Shown here in pieces: positions 52,842 through 60,480 of a stretch of 64,000 nucleotides of DNA. Every line of letters begins with the position of its first letter. Position 1 is the first letter of the stretch. The notes beneath the pieces were generated by a model that searched no databases, had not been told where the DNA came from, and worked only from the letters and a program-made list of their open reading frames with translations. The position numbers and the translations under genes were made by a program. Source of the DNA: Anammoximicrobium sp964486845 (GTDB taxonomy: Bacteria; Planctomycetota; Planctomycetia; Pirellulales; Pirellulaceae); NCBI GenBank assembly GCA_964486845.1, contig CAZAQY010000002.1:1-64000 (forward strand). Reading direction: 5' to 3'.

Positions 52842-52937
52842 GATGCGCGCTGGGCGCGGTCAAGCGGTCTGGCGGATTTCGCAACGGCGCCGTACAATAT
52901 CGGCTGACACCCCGCAAGCCCAGCCCTTCATCCTTCT

Positions 52938-54371
52938 ATGACCGCTTTGTTTGACCGCTCCTTCCCACCTTCCTCGGAAGTCCCCGCCGCGGCGTCAGCC
53001 GAGCCCTCCGCGCGTGCTGAGACTCTTTACGACGCTTCTTTTTGGAAGGCGTTTTTGGCCAATTCGTTGGTCACGGTCGGTGTGGCCGTGCTCTATCGGT
53101 ACGCCGATTTCATCACGCTGTTGGGCGGTACGGAACTGCACTTGGGCTGGATCGTCGGCATCGGCATGTTGGGCAGCTTGTCGATGCGGCTCTTCGTCGG
53201 TTCGTGGATCGATCGCTACGGTCCCCGGTTGGTGTGGCTGTGCGCCCTGGTGCTGCTGGCCTGCGTGTGCTTCGGGCACCTGCCGGTCGTTCGCTTTCCC
53301 GATGCCCGGATTCAACAGCCGGCGGTGGCGGCATACTGTACCGGCTTGCGGATCGCCATGTGGTGCGCGATTGCGGGCATTTATGCCTCGTCGATGATCT
53401 TCATTTCCAGCCGAGTGCCGGTGATCCGGATGGCCGAATTGCTGGGCATGCTGGGCACTTCGGGATTCGCCGGCGTGATCGTGGGGGTCTGGGTGAGCGA
53501 CCTGTTGCTGAGCGGCGTGGCGCATTCGGCGGCGGCGATCCAGCGGATGTTCTTGGCGGCGGGTTGCCTGTCGCTGGCCGCCTTTGCATCGGCGTATTGG
53601 GCTACCTTCGGATATGTGTATCCTGTTCCGCGGCGACGCCCGCCGTTGTGGGGTCTGATCCGGCGGTACCATCCGGGCCGAATCATGGTCATGGGCGTGG
53701 CGATGGGCTTCGGATTGGGCCTGCCCTCGACGTTTGTCCGGACGTTTGCGGCGGACCTGCACATCCCGCGGATTGGATGGTTCTTTACCGTCTACGCGGT
53801 GACCGCCATCCTGACGCGCGTGGTGACGCGGCGATTGCCGGAACAGTATGGACTGCGTCCCGTTGTGTTGGCCGGTCTGGGGCTGGTGATGGCCAGCCAA
53901 TTTCTGTTTCTGACGGTCCGTAGCGAGTGGGCTCTGATGATTCCCAGCGTGACGTACGGCATCGGACACGCGATCCTATTCCCCGCCGGCTTTGCCGAGG
54001 GCTGCTGCACGTTTCCACCCCGATATCGCGGTTTGGGGACGTCGCTGATGCTGGCCACCTATGACGTCGGACTGCTGATCGGCGCTCCGACCGCGGGGTT
54101 GCTGGTGCATTTCGGACACGCATTGGGCTGGCCGGGCTATCCGACGATGTTTGTCGGCGTGTCGATCCTGCTTGCGCTGGCCACCGCCGTCTACGCCACC
54201 GCTCCCCGCGAGATCAAGCCGCGCCGGCACCGGCGCCCGCCGAGACCAGCCGCCACGGCGGTGCTGAGCGTCACGCTGCCCCCACCGGCGCCACCAGGCT
54301 TGACTGCGGTAACTCCCGCGGGGCAGCCCGACCGGGCCGACGCGAAAGGTCCGAGCCCCATCGCCACGTGA
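52938..54371 (+). CDS. Major facilitator superfamily transporter
   Basis: The 477-residue protein has about twelve hydrophobic segments. The MFS loop motif after helix 2 reads GSWIDRYGPRLVWL. Other segments are FWKAFLANSLVTVGVAVLYR, RMAELLGMLGTSGFAGVIVG and YRGLGTSLMLATYDVGLLIG. A Pro/Arg/Ala-rich cytoplasmic tail of about 60 residues follows. Substrate unknown. ATG 52938 is the only good start. The gene converges with mntP. Confidence 0.88.
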   Translation: MTALFDRSFPPSSEVPAAASAEPSARAETLYDASFWKAFLANSLVTVGVAVLYRYADFITLLGGTELHLGWIVGIGMLGSLSMRLFVGSWIDRYGPRLVWLCALVLLACVCFGHLPVVRFPDARIQQPAVAAYCTGLRIAMWCAIAGIYASSMIFISSRVPVIRMAELLGMLGTSGFAGVIVGVWVSDLLLSGVAHSAAAIQRMFLAAGCLSLAAFASAYWATFGYVYPVPRRRPPLWGLIRRYHPGRIMVMGVAMGFGLGLPSTFVRTFAADLHIPRIGWFFTVYAVTAILTRVVTRRLPEQYGLRPVVLAGLGLVMASQFLFLTVRSEWALMIPSVTYGIGHAILFPAGFAEGCCTFPPRYRGLGTSLMLATYDVGLLIGAPTAGLLVHFGHALGWPGYPTMFVGVSILLALATAVYATAPREIKPRRHRRPPRPAATAVLSVTLPPPAPPGLTAVTPAGQPDRADAKGPSPIAT

Positions 54372-54455
54372 AGTTTTGGGGTCGGATCTCAACATGATGG
54401 TTGCGGCGAATCCGTTGTTGCTGCGGCACCCGAAGTGACCGTTACCGATCGACTA

Positions 54456-55100
54456 TCACACCCCGTGCGAATCGCCTTTGCCAGCCGAGGACAAGGCCTG
54501 GATCGACGCACTGGTTGGCGATTCAGGAGGCTGGTGCGCGGACGAATTGAGGTCCAGGACGAAGATCCGCAAGCCGATCAGGATCAGGACGCAACCGCCG
54601 ATCACTTCCGCCCAGCGCCCCCAGCGACGGCCCAACCGGCTGCCGAATGCGATGCCGATGGCCGTCAGGGCGGCCGTCACCACCCCGGTGGTCACGGCTG
54701 GAATCCAGATGGATTGGTGCAGAAAGGCCAGACTCACTCCGGCGGCCAGCGCGTCGATGCTCGTCGCCAGCGACAGGGCGACGAGCGTCATCCCGCGAGT
54801 CGGGTCGGCCTTGGATTCGGACTCCCTGTTACTGCCTGCCTCCCACAGCATCCTTCCCCCGATCAACGACAGCAGTCCGAAAGCGAGCCAGTGGTCGAAA
54901 CTGGCAACCAGCCCGGCCATCTGCCGGCCGACGCACCACCCGATGACCGGCATCAGGAATTGAAACAACCCGAAATGGAACGACAGACGGAACACGTGAC
55001 GCGGCGTGATCCGGGAGAGCTGTAGCCCGGAAGCGATGGATACGGCAAACGCATCCATCGCCAAACCCAGCGCGATACCAAGGACCGTGATCCAGTTCAT
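54456..55100 (-). CDS. mntP: Manganese efflux pump MntP
   Basis: The 214-residue protein has six predicted helices with the MntP motifs GIALGLAMDAFAVSIASGL (the transport Asp in AMDAFAVS) and its repeat LALSLATSIDALAAGVSL. LMPVIGWCVGRQMAGLV and FGSRLGRRWGRWAEVIGGCV are also present. It exports Mn2+. ATG 55100 overlaps the mutS stop (ATGA), so the genes are co-translated; an ATG at 55121 is the alternative. Confidence 0.93.
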   Translation of the reverse strand: MNWITVLGIALGLAMDAFAVSIASGLQLSRITPRHVFRLSFHFGLFQFLMPVIGWCVGRQMAGLVASFDHWLAFGLLSLIGGRMLWEAGSNRESESKADPTRGMTLVALSLATSIDALAAGVSLAFLHQSIWIPAVTTGVVTAALTAIGIAFGSRLGRRWGRWAEVIGGCVLILIGLRIFVLDLNSSAHQPPESPTSASIQALSSAGKGDSHGV

Positions 55101-57706
55101 GGCTTCAATTCGCGCTGCCATTGCTGGATCAGCTGCAGCGCTTGGAGGGGCGTCAGGCGGTCGATTTGCAGGTCGCGGATCGTGTTCAGCAGCGGGTGTT
55201 CCGACGGGCCGAACAGGGTCAGCTGGATGTCGCCCCCGCGGCGGCGTTTTTTCTTGCTGGCGATCTTGGGGCGGCCGTCGTCGTCCAAGTGCTCGGCCTC
55301 CAGCTGGGCCAGGATCTGCTTGGCCCGCTCGTTCACTTCGGTCGGGATGCCGGCCAGCCGCGCCACGTGGATGCCGTAGCTCTTGTCGGCCGCGCCGTCC
55401 ACGATCTTGTGCAGAAAGGCGATGTTCTCCTCCCACTCCTTGACCGCCACGTTCAAGTTCTTGACGCCGCCCAGCGAACTCGACAGATCGGTCAACTCGT
55501 GGTAATGCGTCGCGAACAAGGTCCGGCAGCCGATGCGGTCGTGGACGTGCTCGACAATCGCCCAAGCCAGCGAGACACCGTCGTAGGTGCTGGTGCCGCG
55601 GCCGATCTCGTCCAGGATCACCAGGCTGCGGGCCGTGGCGTTGTTCAGGATCCGGGCCGTCTCGGTCATCTCGACCATGAACGTGCTCTGGCCCCGCGTC
55701 AGTTCGTCGCTGGCCCCGACCCGCGCGAAGATCCGGTCGGCGATGCCGATCGTGGCCTTGCGCGCCGGCACGAACGAGCCCATTTGGGCCATCAGCACCA
55801 GCAGCGCGACCTGGCGGATGTACGTGCTCTTGCCCGCCATGTTCGGGCCGGTGATCAGCAGGATCATACCGGCCTCCGGATGGGCGACCGTGTCGTTGGG
55901 CACGAAGGTCCCGCCGGGCTCGATGATGTCCAGCACCGGGTGCCGGCCGTCCGCAATCTCCAGGATCGGCTCGGCCACCGCCACGGGCCGGCAGTAGTTG
56001 CGCGTCCGAGCCAGTTCGGCCAGGGCCGACAGCGCGTCCAGCCGGGCCAGGACCGTGGCCGTGGCTTGCAGGCGGCGTGCGGCGGCGGCTACGGTGTCCC
56101 GCAGTTGGACGAACAACTCGAACTCCAACTCCTTCGCCCGCTCGTCGGCCGTCAGCACCTGCTCTTCGTATTCCTTCAGCTCCGGCGTGATGTACCGTTC
56201 GGCGTTCTTGAGCGTCTGCTTGCGGATGAAGTAGTCCGGAACCTTCGCCGCCTGGGCGTTGGTCACTTCGATGTAGTAGCCGAAAACCTTGTTGTAACCG
56301 ACCTTCAGACTGGGAATCCCTGACTGCTCGATAGCTCGCGATTGGTACTGGGCGATCCACTGCTTGCCGCCGGTCGCCAGATCGCGCAAGCGGTCCAGTT
56401 CCTGGTCGTAGCCGTTGCGGATGAAGCCGCCGTCGCGGGCCGACAGCGGACAATCGGCGGCGAGGGCCGCCTCCAGCTTGCCGCGCAGGTCCGGACACAA
56501 GTCCAACTCGGCTTCCAACTGGCCCAGCAACGGGCTGCGGCGGGCCGTGATCTTGGCTTTCAGCTTGGGCAGCCCGCCCAGCGTGCGGCCGATGAAGCTC
56601 AAGTCGCGCGGACTGGCCCGGCCGGTGCTGACCCGCGCCAGCAGGCGTTCGAGGTCGTACACGCCGCGCAACTGGTCCCGCAACTGGCCTCGCAGCGTGT
56701 CGTCCTGCATCAACTCTTCGACCGCGTCCAGCCGAGCGTTGATCGCCTGCGGATCGGTCAGCGGACTGGCGAGCCAATCGCCCAACTGCCGCGAACCCAT
56801 CGGGGTGACGGTGCGGTCGAGCACCGCCAGCAGCGAGCCTTCGCGCGAGCCGGTGCGAATCGTCCGCGTCAACTCCAAGCTGCGGCGAGTCGACTCGTCG
56901 ATCTCCAGCGCGCTGCCCTGCCGATACGGAATCAGCCGGTCCATGTGGTCCAGCGACGACTTCTGCGTCTCGCGCAGGTAGTCCAGCACCGCGCCGGCGG
57001 CGCGAATCGCCAGCCGGTCGTCGTCCGTGAACCCGAATCCTTCCAGGCTGGCCGTGGCGAAGTGCTGCGTCAGAGCGGTCAATGCGGCATCGTGAGCAAA
57101 GGCCCAGGCCGGACGCTTGGTGAGCACCAACCGCGGCGCGACCCGCGCGACCTCCGTGGCCAGCTCGTCGCTGACCAGGCATTCCGACGGGGCGATCCGC
57201 GCCAGTTGATCGCCCAACTGCTCCGCCGGACTGACCGCCGCGTAGAACCGGCCCGTCGAGATGTCCGCCCAGGCCAGTCCGACTAGATCCCCTGCGCCTT
57301 TATCCTGGCCGCCGGGAAAGGCGACGGCGGCCAGGTAATTGCACTCGCGGGGATCCAGCAGCGCGTCGTCGGTCAGGGTGCCCGGCGTGACCAGCCGCGT
57401 GACTTCCCGCTTGACCAAACCCAGGGCCTTCTTAGGATCTTCGACCTGCTCGCAAACCGCGGCCCGAAAGCCGGCGGCGATCAATTTGCCGAGGTAGCTG
57501 TCCAGCTGATGGTACGGAAAACCCGCCATGGGAATCGGATTTTCGCCCTTTTCACGGCTGGTCAACGTCAGCCCCAGGACGCGCGCGGCCGTTTTCGCGT
57601 CCTCGTAGAACATCTCGTAGAAGTCTCCCATGCGGAACAGCAGCAGGGCGTCTCCGCAGACTTCCTTGGCGTCCTCGTACTGTTGCATCATGGGGGTCTT
57701 GGCCAT
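55097..57706 (-). CDS. mutS: DNA mismatch repair protein MutS
   Basis: The 869-residue protein has the mismatch-binding motif GDFYEMFYEDAK at the N-terminus (Phe-X-Glu), IPMAGFPYHQLDSYLGKLI, and core and clamp domains. The ATPase has Walker A LLITGPNMAGKSTYIRQVALL (about residue 625), GASDELTRGQSTFMVEM and DEIGRGTSTYDGVSLAWA. It starts mismatch repair together with MutL, which is not in the window. ATG 57706 is chosen at the conserved start MAKTPMM; the longer frame upstream has no SD. Confidence 0.96.
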   Translation of the reverse strand: MAKTPMMQQYEDAKEVCGDALLLFRMGDFYEMFYEDAKTAARVLGLTLTSREKGENPIPMAGFPYHQLDSYLGKLIAAGFRAAVCEQVEDPKKALGLVKREVTRLVTPGTLTDDALLDPRECNYLAAVAFPGGQDKGAGDLVGLAWADISTGRFYAAVSPAEQLGDQLARIAPSECLVSDELATEVARVAPRLVLTKRPAWAFAHDAALTALTQHFATASLEGFGFTDDDRLAIRAAGAVLDYLRETQKSSLDHMDRLIPYRQGSALEIDESTRRSLELTRTIRTGSREGSLLAVLDRTVTPMGSRQLGDWLASPLTDPQAINARLDAVEELMQDDTLRGQLRDQLRGVYDLERLLARVSTGRASPRDLSFIGRTLGGLPKLKAKITARRSPLLGQLEAELDLCPDLRGKLEAALAADCPLSARDGGFIRNGYDQELDRLRDLATGGKQWIAQYQSRAIEQSGIPSLKVGYNKVFGYYIEVTNAQAAKVPDYFIRKQTLKNAERYITPELKEYEEQVLTADERAKELEFELFVQLRDTVAAAARRLQATATVLARLDALSALAELARTRNYCRPVAVAEPILEIADGRHPVLDIIEPGGTFVPNDTVAHPEAGMILLITGPNMAGKSTYIRQVALLVLMAQMGSFVPARKATIGIADRIFARVGASDELTRGQSTFMVEMTETARILNNATARSLVILDEIGRGTSTYDGVSLAWAIVEHVHDRIGCRTLFATHYHELTDLSSSLGGVKNLNVAVKEWEENIAFLHKIVDGAADKSYGIHVARLAGIPTEVNERAKQILAQLEAEHLDDDGRPKIASKKKRRRGGDIQLTLFGPSEHPLLNTIRDLQIDRLTPLQALQLIQQWQRELKP

Positions 57707-57810
57707 AGCAGGGCATGGTAGCAGGCGGGGCGTTTCTGGGCGAGAGGGGAGCAAATCCGGAGAGTGGATGGCGTTCAGAAATGCGAAAAAACCGCCCGGT
57801 CGGATGATAC

Positions 57811-57881
57811 GTGAACGGCAGAGCGCTGGCCGCCGGTATTGCGGCCGATCCGGAACCGGTGGCCAGCGCCATTCCGCTCAC
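57811..57881. repeat. Degenerate palindromic repeat, family D
   Basis: GAACGGCAGAGCGCTGGCCG and GGCCAGCGCCATTCCGCTCA are imperfect inverted copies matching the inner arms of the element at 18891-19023. It lies between mutS and the Nim-type remnant. Confidence 0.65.
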
Positions 57882-57927
57882 TTGCCTCGAAGCGTGCGTG
57901 CTGGCAAGGCATCGTGGCCGATGTACA

Positions 57928-58200
57928 ATGGCGGCCGTCAAGAAATGGGGGCAGGTGATCGAGGACCACGGCTACATGACGGGCGAGTGTTCGCACGCCT
58001 ATCGTTCGGTCATGTTCGAGGCCCGCGCGGAGTTCGTCGAGGATCTGGACGAGAAACGGCGGGCCTTGTCGTTGATGATCGACCATGCCGACCCCGACCC
58101 GGAGCCGCTGAAACAAAAACTGGTGGCGACGGCCGACCTGAAACAGGTCTTGGTGATTCGTCTGGTCGTCGTCCGGATGAGCGGGAAACACAGGCAGTGA
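57928..58200 (+). pseudogene. Truncated pyridoxamine 5'-phosphate oxidase family (NimA-like) remnant
   Basis: The 90 residues after ATG 57928 contain HAYRSVMFEARAEFVEDLDE and KRRALSLMIDHAD, matching the middle strand and helix of Nim-type flavin reductases (usually YRSVIGYGRAEFVEDPEEKR), and end with VLVIRLVVVRMSGKHRQ, matching RIEVEEMTGK. The FMN-binding first half is missing, replaced by repeat D and random sequence. Functional activity is unlikely. Confidence 0.6.
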
Positions 58201-58335
58201 GCGGCGAGCCACCCCAGATGCTTCCATCACGGGAACAAGGTCCGATCGGATGTCTCCTCCGTCTTGGTCACGGTCCAGTGGAACGAGCAGGCTCGCGACG
58301 TGAATCCGATTCCCTGAGTTCTGAAATCGGATATC

Positions 58336-58494
58336 TTACTTCGTGCCGGTCAGGAGTTCCCGGACGGCGGGGATGCCGAAGTAGACTCGGAGCAGATTGT
58401 CCATCGCCCGGGACTGAATCAGGCCGCCGCTCAGCCAGCGTGAGAGCGTCGCTTCGGCGATCCCCAGACAGGCGGCCAAGGTCTTCTGCTGCAT
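58336..58494 (-). CDS. 52-residue helix-turn-helix (XRE-like) protein or fragment
   Basis: The small frame encodes QKTLAACLGIAEATLSRWLS, a clear helix-turn-helix of the Cro/XRE type, then GGLIQSRAMDNLLRVYFGIP. ATG 58494 is preceded by AAGGTG. In-frame sequence upstream reads LGERLRCG, which is what an XRE N-terminal helix would look like, but it is supplied by repeat H (58502 onward). It may be a minimal DNA-binding protein or the surviving part of one. There is no toxin partner beside it. Confidence 0.5.
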   Translation of the reverse strand: MQQKTLAACLGIAEATLSRWLSGGLIQSRAMDNLLRVYFGIPAVRELLTGTK

Positions 58495-58501
58495 CCCGCA
58501 C

Positions 58502-58606
58502 CTTAATCTTTCACCTAATCCCCCCCTGGCTTCAAGGCAGTCGGAAGAGATTAAGCGAAAGATTAGGTGAAAGATTAGGGTTTCAGGTCCGGGCGCGGCC
58601 GGTTAG
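58502..58606. repeat. Inverted dispersed repeat, family H, second copy
   Basis: CTTAATCTTTCACCTAATC (58502) is inverted relative to GATTAGGTGAAAGATTAG (58561). The right half then continues with CAGGTCCGGGCGCGGCCGGT, as in the copy at 3350-3400. A run of seven C lies in the loop. Confidence 0.7.
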
Positions 58607-58678
58607 GGGTGTAGCAGGAGCCGTTGCACAAACCTACAATCGCCGGAAAGCTCTCTGCAACCCCCAGGAGAAACAGGT

Positions 58679-59794
58679 ATGAACCAGAAGCAAGTCAAGG
58701 TGGCGATTATCGGTCTGGGCTTCGGGGCGGAGTTCATCCCGATCTACCAGAAGCATCCCGGCGCCAATATGTACGGGATCTGCCAGCGGAACGCCGGAAG
58801 GCTCAAGAAGATCGGCGATACGTTCGGCGTCCAGCAGCAATACACGCGGTTCGAGGACGTGTTGGCCGATCCGAACGTGGACTTCGTCCACATCAACTCG
58901 CCCATCCCGGACCATGCCTGGATGTCGATCGCGGCCCTGAAAGCCGGCAAACACGTGCTGTGTACCGTGCCGATGGCTACGACCATCGAGGAATGCCGCG
59001 AGATCGTGGATCTGGTCCGGCAGACGGGCTTGAAGTACATGATGGCCGAAACGGTCGTGTACTCCCGCGAGTTCCTGTTCCTCAAGGACCTGTACCAGAA
59101 AGGCGAGTTGGGCAAGATCCAGTACCTGGCGGCGTCGCACCCCCAGGACATGGACGGCTGGCCCGAATACTGGGAGCGGATGATCCCCATGCATTACGCG
59201 ACCCACGTGGTTAGTCCCTGCCTGGGGTTGATGAACAGCCGCGCCGAATACGTCTCGTGTTTCGGTTCGGGAACCGTCCGGGACGACATCCGGCAGAAGT
59301 CGGGCAACCGGTTCGCAGTCGAGTCCTGCCATATCGCGATCAAGGACTCCGACGTCGTGGCTCACATCTGGCGGTTCCTCTACGACACCGCCCGGCAGTA
59401 CCGTGAGAGCTTTGACGTGTACGGCACGAAGAAGAGCTTCGAGTGGACGCTGGTCGAGGGCCAGACGCACGTCCTGCACACGGCCAAGAAGCCTGAACCG
59501 GAAATCCCATCGCCCGTGGAAGTGCCGGACTTTGCCCATCTGCTGCCGGAGCCGATCCGTCCTTTCACGCGTTCGGTCCAGGACGCCGAGCATTTGTCCT
59601 TCATCCAGGGCGCCGGCCATGGCGGCTCGCACCCGCACCTGGTCAACGAATTCGTCAGCGCCCTGGCCCAGGGACGCGAGCCTTGGCCCAATGCCGTCCA
59701 GTCCGCCAACTGGACCTGCGTCGGATTGTGCGCCCACGAATCGGCTCTGGCGGGCGGGCGGATCGTGCCATTACCGGCATTCACGCTCGTCTGA
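58679..59794 (+). CDS. Gfo/Idh/MocA family oxidoreductase, cytoplasmic
   Basis: The 371-residue protein has no signal peptide. The Rossmann start is VKVAIIGLGFGAEFIPIY, with DFVHINSPIPDHAWMSIAAL and GKHVLCTVPMATT. The usual EKP is TVP here, so the conserved Lys is missing. A pattern MIPMHYATHVVSPCLGLMNS supplies the His of the substrate side. Loss of the Lys suggests altered or absent dehydrogenase chemistry. ATG 58679 has AGGAGAAACAGG just upstream. Confidence 0.88.
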   Translation: MNQKQVKVAIIGLGFGAEFIPIYQKHPGANMYGICQRNAGRLKKIGDTFGVQQQYTRFEDVLADPNVDFVHINSPIPDHAWMSIAALKAGKHVLCTVPMATTIEECREIVDLVRQTGLKYMMAETVVYSREFLFLKDLYQKGELGKIQYLAASHPQDMDGWPEYWERMIPMHYATHVVSPCLGLMNSRAEYVSCFGSGTVRDDIRQKSGNRFAVESCHIAIKDSDVVAHIWRFLYDTARQYRESFDVYGTKKSFEWTLVEGQTHVLHTAKKPEPEIPSPVEVPDFAHLLPEPIRPFTRSVQDAEHLSFIQGAGHGGSHPHLVNEFVSALAQGREPWPNAVQSANWTCVGLCAHESALAGGRIVPLPAFTLV

Positions 59795-59803
59795 GAGCGA
59801 CCT

Positions 59804-59914
59804 TCATTCCGGAGTCGAACGATCGACCACGTTTTGCTCGCCCGTGCTGTGGGCGAGTTCTTTCCGTTTCTGCCGGCGGACTCGTTTGTCCTCGGCTTTT
59901 CGTTTCTTGTTCAT
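59804..59914 (-). CDS. Possible small basic protein (36 residues)
   Basis: The frame MNKKRKAEDKRVRRQKRKEL plus 16 residues is very basic and resembles small Lys/Arg-rich proteins common in planctomycetes. Another frame slightly upstream (about 59995-59920) begins MGKGRSGNEVRRQRGKRPKY and could be the true N-terminus joined by a frameshift. The rest of the gap to 60116 shows nothing else. It is not certain that it is expressed. Confidence 0.3.
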   Translation of the reverse strand: MNKKRKAEDKRVRRQKRKELAHSTGEQNVVDRSTPE

Positions 59915-60116
59915 CTCTCGTTGTCGCTTGGCCTAAGTATTTTGGTCTTTTCCCACGCTGTCTCCTCACTTCATTGCCCGATCTGCCTTTGCCCATCTCG
60001 CTCGGGTGTCGAGGATGGGCCTCCGACACCGGCGCACGATCGACCAGGCGGCCCGCCAGAGCCGCGAATTCACTCCGTCGCGTTGCGCGGCAGGCGTCTG
60101 ATTGAGCGCTGCACGA

Positions 60117-60290
60117 CTAATAACGACCGCCGCGACGGCCGCCACCACCACCCGCCCTCGGTTCGCGGGGCTTCGCCTCGTTCACTTTCAGCGCCCGGCC
60201 GTCGTGCTCGGTGCCATCGAGGCCCTTGATAGCAGACGCGGCTTCGGCATCGCTGCCCATCTTCCGGCTGGCAACGTATACACGACCAGC
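60117..60290 (-). pseudogene. RRM RNA-binding protein remnant with internal deletion
   Basis: The minus-strand frame contains GRVYVASRKMGSDAEAASAI, KGLDGTEHDGRALKVNEAKP and a Gly/Arg tail ending GGRRGGRY. The end matches the last third of bacterial RRM proteins (NGTDLDGRTLTVNEARP). RVYVA looks like the first RRM strand joined directly to helix 2, so the RNP1 strand is lost by a deletion of about 40 codons. About 190 bases without a gene follow before the DUF4838 gene. Confidence 0.6.
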
Positions 60291-60480
60291 CGAAATTCCT
60301 GGCGGTGACCGAGTCACGCAGCGCAGCAAGGGCAGCCGTTGACAGTCATTGCCCGGCAGGCTAGTCTCTCAGCGCTGTCGTCTTCGGTCAAGATCCCAAT
60401 CATCCCCGTGCTGCAACCTGCCTGCTCGCCCCCAACACCGTGGAACAGGAAGGACAGCGTTTTGCCCAGGAGGCCGAGAA

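Noticed and set aside
54456..57182. Minus-strand frame of 908 codons joining mntP and part of mutS
   Set aside because: It is mntP in frame plus an out-of-frame shadow of mutS. The true mntP starts at 55100 and mutS is in another frame.
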